A stretch of 39,081 bases of DNA from Micromonospora haikouensis (GCF_900091595.1 NZ_FMCW01000046.1:1-39081); one strand, 5' to 3'; counted from the stretch's first letter, positions 7,879-18,747 are shown. Program-made: numbers and translations. Notes: generated from the sequence alone by a model not told the origin.

Positions 7879-7943
7879 CCGGTGCGGCCCGCGCCGGTCC
7901 GCCGGCGCACCACTGGTCGGCACGACGATGAAGGACGCGTCTG

Positions 7944-8324
7944 GTGATTCCCGAGGATCTGCGGTATACCGCTGAGCACGAGTGGGTGGCGGGTGACGGT
8001 TCGGGCGCTGTCCGGGTCGGCATCACGCACTTCGCACAGGACGCGTTGGGTGACATCGTCTTCGTCCAGTTGCCCGAGGAGGGCGCGGAGGTGGCCGCGG
8101 GCGACTCGTTGGGTGAGATCGAGTCGACCAAGAGCGTGTCCGAGATCTACGCCCCGGTGAGCGGGGTCGTGGCGGCGCGGAACGAGGCGTTGGTGGACAC
8201 TCCGGAGGTGATCAACTCTGATCCGTACGGTGCGGGTTGGCTGGTGGAGATCACGCCGGGTGATCCGGCGGCGGTGGACGGGCTGCTGACCGCCGGGGCT
8301 TACCGCGAGCTCACCGAGAGCTGA
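7944..8324 (+). CDS. gcvH: Glycine cleavage system H protein
   Basis: A 126-residue lipoyl carrier that shuttles the methylamine group from GcvP to GcvT. The lipoylation site is Lys63 in ESTKSVSE, and the surrounding lipoyl fold (GDIVFVQLPEEG, IYAPVSGVV, GWLVEI) is complete. Length is normal. The GTG start at 7944 has AAGGA nine bases upstream. It lies inside the conserved block equivalent to Rv1826, about 4 kb upstream of gcvP; gcvT is not in the window. Confidence 0.96.
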   Translation: MIPEDLRYTAEHEWVAGDGSGAVRVGITHFAQDALGDIVFVQLPEEGAEVAAGDSLGEIESTKSVSEIYAPVSGVVAARNEALVDTPEVINSDPYGAGWLVEITPGDPAAVDGLLTAGAYRELTES

Positions 8325-8363
8325 GTGCCCGTTGGGCGTGTGGTGTTCGTGCCGCGCGTCCGG

Positions 8364-8392
8364 TTGCCCTGCATTTCGGCGCTGGCTAGGCT
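8364..8392 (+). promoter_or_regulatory. Promoter of the FHA-protein operon
   Basis: TTGCCC (8364-8369) and TAGGCT (8387-8392) are separated by exactly 17 bases, the best sigma-70-type promoter in the window. Transcription would begin near 8399 and give a leader of about 135 bases. That leader contains a hairpin at 8460-8482 with eight perfect pairs. Confidence 0.65.
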
Positions 8393-8534
8393 CGCCCAGT
8401 CGACCGAGAACCCATAAGTTGAGCGTTGCGGAATTGCCTTTCCGGGCACGGGGAGCCAGCCGCCGGGTGTGCTGCCCGGCGGCCAGACCCGAATCACCCG
8501 ACGCCGACGCGAAACAGATCCGTGAGGTGGTCCC

Positions 8535-8987
8535 ATGACGCGGCCAGACGACGAGTTCCCCCCGCTCGACGTCACTTCGACGCTCAATCTCGGTTCGCTC
8601 GACGAAGTGCTGGAGGGGCCGGACACCGATGTGGTGCCGAGCCGGATGTCCGGTTCGTTGCCGCCGGGTATGGCGCTGCTGGTGGTTCGTCGGGGCCCGA
8701 ACGCGGGCGCCCGGTTCCTGCTGGATCACGACGTGACGACGAGTGGCCGGCATCCGGACAGTGACATCTTCCTGGACGATGTGACCGTGTCGCGTCGGCA
8801 CGCGGAGTTCCACCGGGACGGCGGGACGTTCACGGTGCGGGACGTGGGCAGCCTCAACGGCACCTACGTCAACCGGGAGCGGGTCGAGGCGGCCACGTTG
8901 AGCAACGGTGACGAGGTGCAGATCGGCAAGTTCCGAGTAGTGTTCATCGCCGGTCCGCGCCCGGAGGAGGAGGCCGGCCGGGGGTGA
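8535..8987 (+). CDS. garA: FHA-domain regulator, GarA/OdhI family
   Basis: A 150-residue protein whose C-terminal FHA domain contains SGRHPDSDIFLDDVTVSRRHAEF and GSLNGTYVNRERV, with the phosphothreonine-binding Arg, Ser, Arg-His and Asn in place. In mycobacteria (Rv1827) and corynebacteria this protein is phosphorylated by Ser/Thr kinases on an N-terminal Thr pair and controls 2-oxoglutarate dehydrogenase and glutamate metabolism. Here the N-terminal region reads LDVTSTLNLGS, with Thr14 and Thr16 as candidate sites rather than the mycobacterial ETTS. The ATG at 8535 follows GAGGTGG. The stop overlaps the next start. Confidence 0.9.
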   Translation: MTRPDDEFPPLDVTSTLNLGSLDEVLEGPDTDVVPSRMSGSLPPGMALLVVRRGPNAGARFLLDHDVTTSGRHPDSDIFLDDVTVSRRHAEFHRDGGTFTVRDVGSLNGTYVNRERVEAATLSNGDEVQIGKFRVVFIAGPRPEEEAGRG

Positions 8988-9742
8988 ACGAGCCTGCGGC
9001 TTCGACGCCGCCCGGTGCGGCCCGCGCACAACCGCTGATGAGCATCGGCGAGGTGCTGGGGCAGTTGCGGGTGGAGTTTCCCGACGTCACGATTTCGAAG
9101 TTGCGGTTCCTGGAGGCCGAGGGTCTCGTCGAGCCGCAGCGCACCGCTGCGGGCTACCGGAAGTACAGCTGGGACGACGTGGCGCGGTTGCGGTTCGTGC
9201 TGACCGCGCAGCGTGACCAGTACCTGCCGTTGCGGGTGATCCGTGAGCAGTTGGCGCAGTGGGACGCGGAGGACGGGCCGGCGCCGTCGCGGCCGACGCT
9301 GGTGGCGGTGGGCCCGGGCGGTGAGGTGCCCGGTCGTTCCGCGCCGGCGGATCAGCCGGTGGATTCGGCCCAGGTGCGGTTGGGTCGGTCCGACCTGGTC
9401 GCGCGCAGCGGGATCGACGAGTCGACGTTGGGCGAGTTGGAGCGGCTCGGGGTGTTGGTGTCCGATCCGCCGGGTTGGTACGACGGGGACGCGTTGATCA
9501 TCGCGCGGGCGGTGGCGGGTCTGGCGGCGTACGGGCTGGAGCCTCGGCACCTGCGGGGTTACCGGACGGCGGCGGACCGGGAGGTGGGTTTGTTCGCGCA
9601 GTTGGTGGCGCCGTTGGTGCGGCAGAGCGACCCGGCGGCGCGGGCGCGGGCGGCGGAGACGGCGCGGGAGTTGGTGGCGTTGTCCCAGCAGTTGCACGCG
9701 GCGTTGGTGCGCGTGGGCCTGCGCTCGACGTTGGGTCGGTGA
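8984..9742 (+). CDS. ftsR: MerR-family regulator, FtsR type
   Basis: A 252-residue MerR protein. The winged helix is MSIGEVLGQLRVEFPDVTISKLRFLEAEGLVEPQRTAAGYRKYSWDD-like, near residues 19-65, and a second C-terminal helical domain follows (RSGIDESTLGELERLGVL...). Position and architecture match Rv1828 and corynebacterial FtsR, which activates ftsZ transcription. The GTG start overlaps the stop of the FHA gene (GTGA), and a strong terminator follows. Confidence 0.87.
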   Translation: MNEPAASTPPGAARAQPLMSIGEVLGQLRVEFPDVTISKLRFLEAEGLVEPQRTAAGYRKYSWDDVARLRFVLTAQRDQYLPLRVIREQLAQWDAEDGPAPSRPTLVAVGPGGEVPGRSAPADQPVDSAQVRLGRSDLVARSGIDESTLGELERLGVLVSDPPGWYDGDALIIARAVAGLAAYGLEPRHLRGYRTAADREVGLFAQLVAPLVRQSDPAARARAAETARELVALSQQLHAALVRVGLRSTLGR

Positions 9743-9755
9743 CCCTGGGGTGGTG

Positions 9756-9787
9756 CGCGCGGCCCGGGCCAACGCCCGGGCCGCGCG
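9756..9787 (+). terminator. Hairpin terminator after ftsR
   Basis: CGCGCGGCCCGGG at 9756-9768 pairs perfectly over 13 bases with 9775-9787 around a six-base loop. There is no T run, as is usual in high-GC actinobacteria. Confidence 0.7.
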
Positions 9788-9966
9788 GCGTTCGGCGGGC
9801 GCGGTGGGCGGGGTCGGCTTCCGGGGGCGTGTCGTAGGCTTGCCGGGGTAACCCCTTCTCTGGCGCGGGGCGTGCGGGTAGCGCATGGGATGTGCGTGTC
9901 GCGGTCCGTGTACCGTGCAGGGAAGGTCGCGGTACGGGCGTAGGTGACAACGACACGGAGGCGGCG

Positions 9967-10434
9967 GTGCGCGAGCTGAGCGTGGTCGGGGTTCGGGTGG
10001 AGCTGCCCAGCAACCAGCCGATCGTCCTGCTGCGGGAGGTCGAGGGGGATCGCTACCTGCCGATCTGGATCGGTGCGGTGGAGGCGACGGCGATCGCGTA
10101 CGAGCAGCAGGGGGTCAAGCCCGCCCGGCCGTTGACGCACGATCTGTTGCGGGACGTGCTGGCGGCGCTGCAGGCGCCGCTGCGGGCGGTGGAGATCACC
10201 GAGCTGAAGGAGAACGTCTTCTACGCCGACCTGCTGATCGGCGACGACGGGGTGCGGGTGTCGGCGCGGCCGAGTGATTCGATCGCGTTGGCGTTGCGGG
10301 TCGGTGCGCCGATTCGTTGTGCCGAGCAGGTCCTCTCCGAGGCGGGGATCGTGATCCCGGACGAGCAGGAGGACGAGGTGGAGAAGTTCCGCGAGTTCCT
10401 GGAGCAGGTGCGTCCGGAGGACTTCGCGGGCTGA
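9967..10434 (+). CDS. Bifunctional nuclease family protein (DUF151)
   Basis: A 155-residue protein of the DUF151 bifunctional nuclease family, equivalent to Rv1829. Conserved parts seen are LPSNQPIVLLRE, YLPIWIGAVEATAIA, RPLTHDLLRDVL, FYADLLIG and the ARPSDSIALALR segment. Members have RNase and DNase activity in plants and Thermotoga; the role in actinobacteria is unproven. The GTG at 9967 has GGAGG six bases upstream and is preferred to the upstream in-frame start at 9892, which has no conserved sequence behind it. The 224 bases before it hold the ftsR terminator and a TAGGCT motif at 9835-9840. Confidence 0.9.
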   Translation: MRELSVVGVRVELPSNQPIVLLREVEGDRYLPIWIGAVEATAIAYEQQGVKPARPLTHDLLRDVLAALQAPLRAVEITELKENVFYADLLIGDDGVRVSARPSDSIALALRVGAPIRCAEQVLSEAGIVIPDEQEDEVEKFREFLEQVRPEDFAG

Positions 10435-10629
10435 CCGCGTTTCCCGACCCACCGGATGGTGGTCACTGTGGGTGACTTGCCGGCGTGTCGGTGATCTTTG
10501 CCGTGGCTGCGCGGCGTGTCGCGACCGTTCCTGCGCGGTAACTCTTCAAGGGCGCTATAGGGTTGCCGTGTCGAGGGGTGCACGTCCCGGATGCGACGTG
10601 TCACCGCACTGGCGGGGAGGTTGGTCCGG

Positions 10630-11214
10630 ATGCACGAGCCGCGAGATCCCGAGCCTGGCACGCAAGCGCAGGAGACGGGTGTGGTGCCGGCGGGGCCGGC
10701 GACTGAGGGTGACGGTGCGGTGGGCTACCGGGGTGTGACCGCGTGCCACGCGGTGGGCATCACCTACCGGCAGCTGGACTACTGGGCGCGCACGACGCTG
10801 GTGGTGCCGAGCGTGCGGGACGCCTCGGGTTCGGGGACGTCCCGGTTGTACTCGTTCCGCGACCTGGTGGTGTTGAAGGTCGTGAAGCGCCTGCTGGACG
10901 CCGGGGTGTCGTTGCAGAACATCCGCAAGGCGATCGAGGCGCTGCGCTCGCGTGGGGTGGCCGACCTGGCGGGGATCACGCTGATCTCGGACGGCACGAC
11001 GGTGTACGAGTGCCGCTCGCCGGAGGAGGTGGTCGACCTGTTGCAGGGCGGCCAGGGCGTGTTCGGCATCGCCATCGGCGGCGCGTTCAAGGAGATCGAG
11101 GGTTCGTTGTCGCACCTGCCGGCGGAGCCGGCCGAGCCGGCGCCGGGGGCGGCGGGCGACGACGCCGTGCAGGACGAGTTGGCGGCCCGCCGGGCGCGCC
11201 GCCGGGCGGGCTGA
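10630..11214 (+). CDS. MerR-family regulator, Rv1830-like (ResR/McdR type)
   Basis: A 194-residue MerR protein. The DNA-binding part reads GVTACHAVGITYRQLDYWARTTLVVPSVRDASGSGTSRLYSFRDLV, residues about 33-80, followed by a dimerisation helix (VVKRLLDAGVSLQNIRKAIEAL) and a C-terminal effector-like part. Position matches Rv1830, which influences division and antibiotic recovery in mycobacteria; equal function here is inference. The ATG at 10630 follows GGGGAGG and is preferred to the open frame upstream at 10591. A -10-like TATAGG lies at 10556-10561. Confidence 0.87.
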   Translation: MHEPRDPEPGTQAQETGVVPAGPATEGDGAVGYRGVTACHAVGITYRQLDYWARTTLVVPSVRDASGSGTSRLYSFRDLVVLKVVKRLLDAGVSLQNIRKAIEALRSRGVADLAGITLISDGTTVYECRSPEEVVDLLQGGQGVFGIAIGGAFKEIEGSLSHLPAEPAEPAPGAAGDDAVQDELAARRARRRAG

Positions 11215-11230
11215 CCCCGCCCCGGGTTCG

Positions 11231-11249
11231 CGCCCCGCGCCGCGGGGCG
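11231..11249 (+). terminator. Possible hairpin terminator
   Basis: CGCCCCG (11231-11237) pairs with CGGGGCG (11243-11249) around five bases, 16 bases after the MerR stop. No T run follows. Confidence 0.4.
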
Positions 11250-11299
11250 AGCAGCGTCACGGGGCCGGCGGTCGCCGACGCGACGCACGCCGAGGCAGC

Positions 11300-12184
11300 A
11301 TGGACGACGTGACGCAGACGATCGACGCGGTGGCGGGCCTGCTCGCCGGCGGTGGTGTCGTGGTGCTCAGCGGCGCCGGCCTGTCGACGGACTCGGGCAT
11401 CCCCGACTACCGGGGGCCCAGCGGCGTGGCCCGCCGGCACACCCCGATGACGTTCCAGGCGTTCACCGGGGACCCGGCGGCGCGGCGCCGCTACTGGGCA
11501 CGCAGCCACCTGGGGTGGCGCACGATCGCCCGGGCGGCGCCCAACGACGGGCACGCCGCGGTGGCCCGGTTGCAGCACGCCGGCCTCGTCGACGCGGTGA
11601 TCACGCAGAACGTCGACGGTCTGCACACGGCCGCCGGGTCGACGCCGGTGGTGGAGCTGCACGGGAGTCTCGACGCGGTGGTGTGCCTCGACTGCGGCGA
11701 CCGCACCGCCCGCGAGGAGCTGGACCGGCGGCTGCGGGAGGCGAACCCGGGGTTCTCGGCGGCGGTGGCGGCGGTCAACCCGGACGGTGACGTGGACCTG
11801 CCCGACGCGCAGGTGGCCCGGTTCCGGCCGGTGGACTGTGAGCGGTGTCGCACCGGCATGCTGAAACCGGACGTGGTGTTCTTCGGGGAGACGGTGCCGC
11901 CGGCGCGGGTCGCCGCGTGTTTCGACCTGGTGCAGCGGGCCCGGGCGGTGCTGGTGCTCGGCTCGTCGTTGACGGTGATGTCGGGGCGCCGGTTCGTGAT
12001 CCGGGCGGCGAAACAGGGCATTCCGGTGGCGATCGTCAACCAGGGGCCCACTCGGGGCGACGGGTACGCCACCGTGCGCGTGGACGCCCCGCTGGGCGGG
12101 GTGCTGCCGGAACTCGCCGACCGCCTCACCCCCCGCGCGCCCCTGGCCGCGTCGGGCGCCGACGCTGCGGTTACGCGCGGGTGA
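11300..12184 (+). CDS. Sirtuin, NAD-dependent protein deacylase
   Basis: A 294-residue Sir2 protein. Motifs are GAGLSTDSGIPDYRG (residues 25-39, NAD binding), TQNVDGLH (102-109), catalytic His121 in ELHGS, zinc cysteines C129/C132 and a second CxxC (DCERCRTG) near 182, and GSSLTVMSG for the ribose pocket. Everything needed for activity is present. It removes acyl groups from lysines, often reversing acetylation of metabolic enzymes such as acetyl-CoA synthetase; the substrate here is unknown. The ATG at 11300 is the first start in the conserved frame. It is followed by the glycine riboswitch and gcvP. Confidence 0.93.
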   Translation: MDDVTQTIDAVAGLLAGGGVVVLSGAGLSTDSGIPDYRGPSGVARRHTPMTFQAFTGDPAARRRYWARSHLGWRTIARAAPNDGHAAVARLQHAGLVDAVITQNVDGLHTAAGSTPVVELHGSLDAVVCLDCGDRTAREELDRRLREANPGFSAAVAAVNPDGDVDLPDAQVARFRPVDCERCRTGMLKPDVVFFGETVPPARVAACFDLVQRARAVLVLGSSLTVMSGRRFVIRAAKQGIPVAIVNQGPTRGDGYATVRVDAPLGGVLPELADRLTPRAPLAASGADAAVTRG

Positions 12185-12225
12185 TCCCCGCCGGGGACGA
12201 CATCCGCCGGAAACGGTGGCGCTGG

Positions 12226-12231
12226 TAGCGT
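12226..12231 (+). promoter_or_regulatory. Candidate -10 element for the gcvP transcript
   Basis: TAGCGT lies about 20 bases before the riboswitch aptamer, so transcription would start near 12238 and include the whole aptamer. No clear -35. Confidence 0.4.
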
Positions 12232-12246
12232 GGTCGGTGCCGGTAC

Positions 12247-12360
12247 CCCGCGTGGGAGAGACCGCCCGAGCTGTTCGGGGCGGCGCCGAAGGGGCAGCTT
12301 CCTCCCCGGAACCTCTCAGGCAGAAGGACCACGTGGGCAGGCACTGTGGAGCGCCCTGCC
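12247..12360 (+). ncRNA. Glycine riboswitch controlling gcvP
   Basis: The conserved glycine-aptamer core is clear: GCGTGGGAGAGACC at the 5' side, GGCGCCGAAGGGGCAG in the middle, AACCTCTCAGGC and AAGGACCACGTGG at the 3' side, with GCGTGG pairing to CCACGT to close P1. One full aptamer is visible; the following GGGCAGG...GTGGAGCGCCCTGCCC may be the remnant partner helix seen in singleton glycine riboswitches. When glycine binds, downstream expression of the cleavage system is normally turned on. It sits 58 bases before the gcvP start. Confidence 0.92.
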
Positions 12361-12417
12361 CGGGGTGCGACTCAGGGGGAGGCCGACCTGTCGACCTCAC
12401 CCCGGGGAGCGCCGCCC

Positions 12418-15240
<2,823 letters not shown>

Positions 15241-15405
15241 GCGCCGCGGGCGCGCGGGGCAGTGGCGCGGTTCGAGGACCTGCGCGCGACGCCGGGGCGG
15301 TGCACGTGGCCGCCCCGGCCGGTGCGTCGACCTGGGGAGGGCGGCCCCGACAGCGGGGACTAGCCTGAGGTCGACGTGTGCGTCAGGTTGACGCTGGGTG
15401 AACGG

Positions 15406-15606
15406 TCAGGCCACGAGGGCGTGTCGGGCGGGGCCGCGGTGGGGGGCGATGGTGCTGCCGTCGGGAAGGAGCTCGCCGGTGTCCTCGAAGACGATGACAC
15501 CGTTGCAGAGCAGGCTCCAGCCCTGCTCAGGGAAGCAGGCGAGGATCCGGGCGGCTTCCCGGTCGGTCGCTTCGGCGGAGGGGCAGGTGGGTTGGTGCTG
15601 GCACAT
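15406..15606 (-). CDS. DUF5999-type small cysteine protein
   Basis: A 66-residue protein starting MCQHQPTCPSAEATDREAA and containing QGWSLLCNGVIVFEDTGELLP and DGSTIAPHR. This matches the actinobacterial DUF5999 family as I remember it; the family has no known function. The ATG at 15606 follows CCGGAG eight bases upstream. A longer in-frame start at 15639 has no ribosome binding site and overlaps a dyad. The Cys-His rich start could bind metal, but that is a guess. The 165 bases between gcvP and this gene show only a TAGCCT at 15361-15366 on the plus strand. Confidence 0.82.
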   Translation of the reverse strand: MCQHQPTCPSAEATDREAARILACFPEQGWSLLCNGVIVFEDTGELLPDGSTIAPHRGPARHALVA

Positions 15607-15628
15607 CGGGTTCTCCGGACTGTGGGGG

Positions 15629-15656
15629 CACTGTGTCATGGTTCACATGACCAGTG
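15629..15656. promoter_or_regulatory. 28-bp dyad upstream of the DUF5999 gene, probable operator
   Basis: CACTG-T-GTCATG on the left mirrors CATGAC-CAGTG on the right around a five-base centre, a perfect inverted repeat except for one bulged T. It lies 23 bases before the chosen start on the minus strand, with TACTGT as a possible -10 just upstream of it in that direction. A repressor site overlapping the transcript start is the simplest reading. Confidence 0.5.
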
Positions 15657-15753
15657 ACGCACAGTACCAAGCGACAGTGAGCCGCATCGAGCAGGTTCAC
15701 GCCATGTTGCCCGGAAATCCACTGAACGGACGAGGCGGAATGGGCCGGACGGC

Positions 15754-16923
15754 GTGGAAGCGCTCCCACTGAGGCGGGTCGACGCCCCCGCCGCCCCCGC
15801 GCACTGCCGCGACCGCCTCGCCGAACGCGACCGCCTCGAATGGCGCCTCACCGACGGCGGCGACCCCGCCGCCCTCGCCCAGGACTTCCTCACCGCCCAC
15901 GGCCTCGGCGCCGACGACCTCACCCGCCCCGCCACCCACCGCCCCGACGGCCCCTGCGGCGCCGCCCTCTATCTCTCCGCCGCCGCAGCCGCCACCATGA
16001 CCGCCGCCGCACCCGGCGCACCCACCCCCGCCCCCGCCCTGCCCGACCTCGCCATCATCGTCTACGACCACACCGCAACCGACCCCACCGGACCACCACC
16101 ACCCGACACCACCTGGTGGGTCGGCGACTGGACCCCCAGCTGGACCCCCCACCAACACGCCGCCGCCGTCACCGCCGTCCGCGCCGCCATCGGCCGCGGC
16201 GACGTCTACCAGACCAACCTCGTCGGCCACGCCGCCGCCCCCTACACCGGCAACCCCCACCCCGCCCTCGCCCGACTCGCCCGCCTACCCGGCGCCCGCT
16301 ACGGCGGCACCCTGCACGGCCCCGGCTGGGCCATCGGCTGCGCCTCCCCGGAAACCCTCATCGCCGTCGAAGCCGGCCGCCTCGTCACCCGCCCCATCAA
16401 AGGCACCCGCCCCGCCACCCCCGCCGGCCACACCGAACTGCTCACCTCCGCCAAGGAACGCGCCGAACACATCATGATCGTCGACCTGGAACGCAACGAC
16501 CTCGCCCGCGTCGCCGCCACCGGCACCGTCACCGTCGACGAACTGTTCGCCGTACGCCGCTGGTGCGACCTGTGGCAGGCCGAATCCACCGTCTCCGCCG
16601 CCCCCGCCGACGGCCTCGGCCTCGCCGACCTGCTCCACGCCATCTGCCCCGGCGGCTCCGTCACCGGCGCACCCAAACTCGCCGCCTGCGACGTCATCGC
16701 CACCTGCGAACCCGTCGGCCGCGGCGCCGCCATGGGCGCCCTCGGCTGGATCGCCCCCGGCCACCTCGACCTCGGCCTCACCATCCGCACCGCCGCCGCC
16801 GACGCCCACCACCTGCACACCTGGGCCGGCGGCGGCATCACCTGGGACAGCGACCCCGACGCCGAAGTCGCCGAAGCCGCCGCCAAGGCCCACCCCGTCC
16901 GCGCCGCCCTCACCAACCGATAA
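15754..16923 (+). CDS. pabB: Chorismate-binding enzyme, aminodeoxychorismate synthase component I type
   Basis: A 389-residue enzyme of the anthranilate synthase/PabB family. Visible motifs: GRGDVYQTNL near 150, RPIKGTRPA near 210, KERAEHIMIVDLERNDLARV, PGGSVTGAPKLAACDVI near 310, and the terminal GGGITWDSDP. These place Mg and chorismate ligands normally. The PIKGTR motif (Lys rather than the Ala of TrpE) favours aminodeoxychorismate synthase, the para-aminobenzoate and folate branch. A glutamine amidotransferase partner is not adjacent. The GTG at 15754 is the first start in the frame. Third codon positions are almost all C, unlike genes before 15.7 kb. Confidence 0.88.
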   Translation: MEALPLRRVDAPAAPAHCRDRLAERDRLEWRLTDGGDPAALAQDFLTAHGLGADDLTRPATHRPDGPCGAALYLSAAAAATMTAAAPGAPTPAPALPDLAIIVYDHTATDPTGPPPPDTTWWVGDWTPSWTPHQHAAAVTAVRAAIGRGDVYQTNLVGHAAAPYTGNPHPALARLARLPGARYGGTLHGPGWAIGCASPETLIAVEAGRLVTRPIKGTRPATPAGHTELLTSAKERAEHIMIVDLERNDLARVAATGTVTVDELFAVRRWCDLWQAESTVSAAPADGLGLADLLHAICPGGSVTGAPKLAACDVIATCEPVGRGAAMGALGWIAPGHLDLGLTIRTAAADAHHLHTWAGGGITWDSDPDAEVAEAAAKAHPVRAALTNR

Positions 16924-16926
16924 CCT
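16921..16926 (+). promoter_or_regulatory. Candidate -10 element for leaderless transcription of def
   Basis: TAACCT begins on the TAA stop of the pabB-like gene and is followed by six bases and then ATG at 16933, the leaderless layout. No -35 is evident. Confidence 0.35.
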
Positions 16927-16932
16927 GACCAC

Positions 16933-17436
16933 ATGACGATGCGGCCCATCCGGATCATCGGCGACCCGGTGCTACGCGCCGCCTGCGAGCCGGTCACCAC
17001 CTTCGACGCCGACCTCCGCGCCCTGGTCACCGACCTCATGGACACCCTCCTCGGCGCCCCCGGCCGCGCCGGCGTCGCCGCCAACCAGATCGGCGTACCC
17101 GCCCAGGTCTTCGTCTACGACGCCGACGGCCACCGCGGCCACATGATCAACCCCACCCTGGAACTGTCCGACGACACCCAGGACGACGACGAGGGCTGCC
17201 TGTCCATCCCCGGCCTCTACTTCCCGACCCCCCGCGCCCTGCACGCCACCGCACACGGCTTCGACCAGCACGGCGAACCACTCACCATCTCCGGCAGCGG
17301 ATTCCTCGCCCGCGCCCTGCAACACGAGACCGACCACCTCCACGGCCGCCTCTACGTCGACACCCTGCGCGGCGACACCCGACGCAAGGCCCTGCGCGAA
17401 ATCCGCGCCGGCCGCTTCGACACGCCCCGCCGCTGA
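16933..17436 (+). CDS. def: Peptide deformylase
   Basis: A 167-residue metalloenzyme that removes the formyl group from new N-termini. All three motifs are intact: GVAANQIGV near residue 48, EGCLSIPG near 92 (metal Cys), and QHETDHLHG near 134 (metal histidines and catalytic Glu). Actinobacteria often have several def copies. The ATG at 16933 lies six bases after a -10-like hexamer and ten bases after the pabB-like stop. The 83 bases to the convergent GNAT gene contain no clear terminator. Confidence 0.95.
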   Translation: MTMRPIRIIGDPVLRAACEPVTTFDADLRALVTDLMDTLLGAPGRAGVAANQIGVPAQVFVYDADGHRGHMINPTLELSDDTQDDDEGCLSIPGLYFPTPRALHATAHGFDQHGEPLTISGSGFLARALQHETDHLHGRLYVDTLRGDTRRKALREIRAGRFDTPRR

Positions 17437-17519
17437 CCAGTCGACACACCGGCGCCACCCGCGAACCGCGACCGGGCGGAGCATCATCGCGGCGTTGTCG
17501 ATGACCGACCGCAGCGCCC

Positions 17520-18290
17520 TCAGCCCAACCGGGCCGTCAACGTGTACTCCCCGTACTCCGCCACCACCGTGAACCCCAACCCCCGGTACAGGCGCAACGC
17601 CGCCACGTTGTCACCCCGCACGTTCAACGTCACATGCTCCACCTCACCGACCAACCGCCCACACAACGCCGCCACCACCGCCGCACCCAACCCCCGCCCC
17701 CGAAACCCCGGATGCGTCGTCACGTTCCCCAACGCCGCCACCTGCCACGTCGGCGAATACACGTGCACCCCCGCCACCGCGACCAGCGCACCACCCCGAC
17801 GCACCCCCACGTACCGGCCCGTGTCGAGCATCCGCGCGTCGAACCAGTTCCCCGGATACGCCACCGCGTACAGACCCCGCAACTCCGGCAGGTCCGCCAC
17901 CGTCAACGGCCGCCCCTCGGCCACCACCCCCGCCAACCGGGCCCGATCCGTCAACGCCATCTTCACGTGCCCCACACCACCACCGACGTCGAACCCGCCA
18001 CCCACCGCCGCCACCAGACCCGGCGACAGATGCGCGTGCAGCCGCGCCGGCAACACCGGCGTCAGATCCGCCACCAGCCCCGCCAACTCCGCCCGCCCAC
18101 CCGGCCCGGCCAACGCCAACAGCGTCGGCGGCACCGCACCGTGATACAGCAACGCCACCTGCCCACCACGACGAAACCACGACGTGTACGGCCAGAAGAA
18201 GTCGTCGAGATCACCCAACTCGTACGCGTGCAACGCCGGATCCCGACCCAGCAGCCGACCCAACAACCCACGGTCGTGCTCGGCACGCAC
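17520..18290 (-). CDS. GNAT-family N-acetyltransferase
   Basis: A protein of about 256 residues with a C-terminal GNAT fold. The acetyl-CoA loop is HPGFRGRGLGAAVVAAL (R/Q-x2-G-x-G), followed by VTLNVRGDNVAALRLYRGLGF, the typical last beta-alpha unit. The N-terminal half (ALHAYELGDLDDFFWPYTSWF) resembles the extra domain in a group of actinobacterial GNAT proteins of about 250-270 residues. Substrate unknown. Start choice is uncertain: GTG at 18290 lies just after the HxlR stop, while GTG at 18308 would overlap it by ten bases. It is probably co-transcribed with the HxlR gene. Confidence 0.85.
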   Translation of the reverse strand: MRAEHDRGLLGRLLGRDPALHAYELGDLDDFFWPYTSWFRRGGQVALLYHGAVPPTLLALAGPGGRAELAGLVADLTPVLPARLHAHLSPGLVAAVGGGFDVGGGVGHVKMALTDRARLAGVVAEGRPLTVADLPELRGLYAVAYPGNWFDARMLDTGRYVGVRRGGALVAVAGVHVYSPTWQVAALGNVTTHPGFRGRGLGAAVVAALCGRLVGEVEHVTLNVRGDNVAALRLYRGLGFTVVAEYGEYTLTARLG

Positions 18291-18298
18291 CAACCCGC

Positions 18299-18649
18299 TC
18301 AGCGGCACCCCTCGGCCGGCAGATTCTCGTGCGCCCACCGCGCCAACGCGTCCAACGCCGGCAACACCGCCGCACCCCGCTCCGTCAGCTCGTAACTGAC
18401 CCCCACCGGCGGACCCTCCCGCACCGTGCGACTGACCAACCCCACCCGCACCAACTCACCCAACCGGTCCGACAACACCGACTCGCTGATCCCCGGCAAC
18501 GCCCGCGCCAACTCCGCGAACCCCGCCGGCCCCAGCCCCAGCGTCCCCAGCAACACCCCGTTCCACCGCTTACCCAGGAACGCGAACGCCCGCGTCAGAC
18601 CCCGGTCACACACACGGGGAGCCTCGTCGGCGGGGGAGCGCAGCGTCAT
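18299..18649 (-). CDS. HxlR-family transcriptional regulator
   Basis: A 116-residue winged-helix protein with the HxlR pattern: CDRGLTRAFAFLGKRWNGVLLGTL, LPGISESVLSDRLGELVRVGLVSRTV and VSYELTERGAAVLPALDALARW. The cysteine at the start of the first helix (Cys14) matches the redox-sensing Cys of YodB/HypR-type members. It is divergent from a nitroreductase-family gene, a common pairing in which the regulator responds to electrophiles and controls the reductase. The ATG at 18649 sits six bases after a TATCCT on the minus strand; an earlier start at 18682 would lie inside the promoter region. Confidence 0.9.
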   Translation of the reverse strand: MTLRSPADEAPRVCDRGLTRAFAFLGKRWNGVLLGTLGLGPAGFAELARALPGISESVLSDRLGELVRVGLVSRTVREGPPVGVSYELTERGAAVLPALDALARWAHENLPAEGCR

Positions 18650-18747
18650 GACCCCAGGATACGTGGCATCCACCACGACCACAGCAGCTTCGAAAAAGCT
18701 AGCTGCTACCGTAGGCGCAGCAACAACCCCACGAACCGGAGGACACC
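18650..18747. promoter_or_regulatory. Divergent promoter and operator region, HxlR gene and nitroreductase gene
   Basis: For the HxlR gene (minus) TATCCT at 18656-18661 is six bases from the ATG, a leaderless layout. For the nitroreductase gene (plus) TACCGT at about 18708-18713 is the best -10. Between them lies an AT-richer stretch with AGCTT...AAGCT and the palindrome AGCTAGCT (about 18690-18706), a good place for HxlR binding. Confidence 0.5.

Noticed and set aside
15376..15657. A 93-codon plus-strand frame after a TAGCCT motif
   Set aside because: It is antisense to the DUF5999-type gene, whose conserved sequence and ribosome binding site are much stronger.
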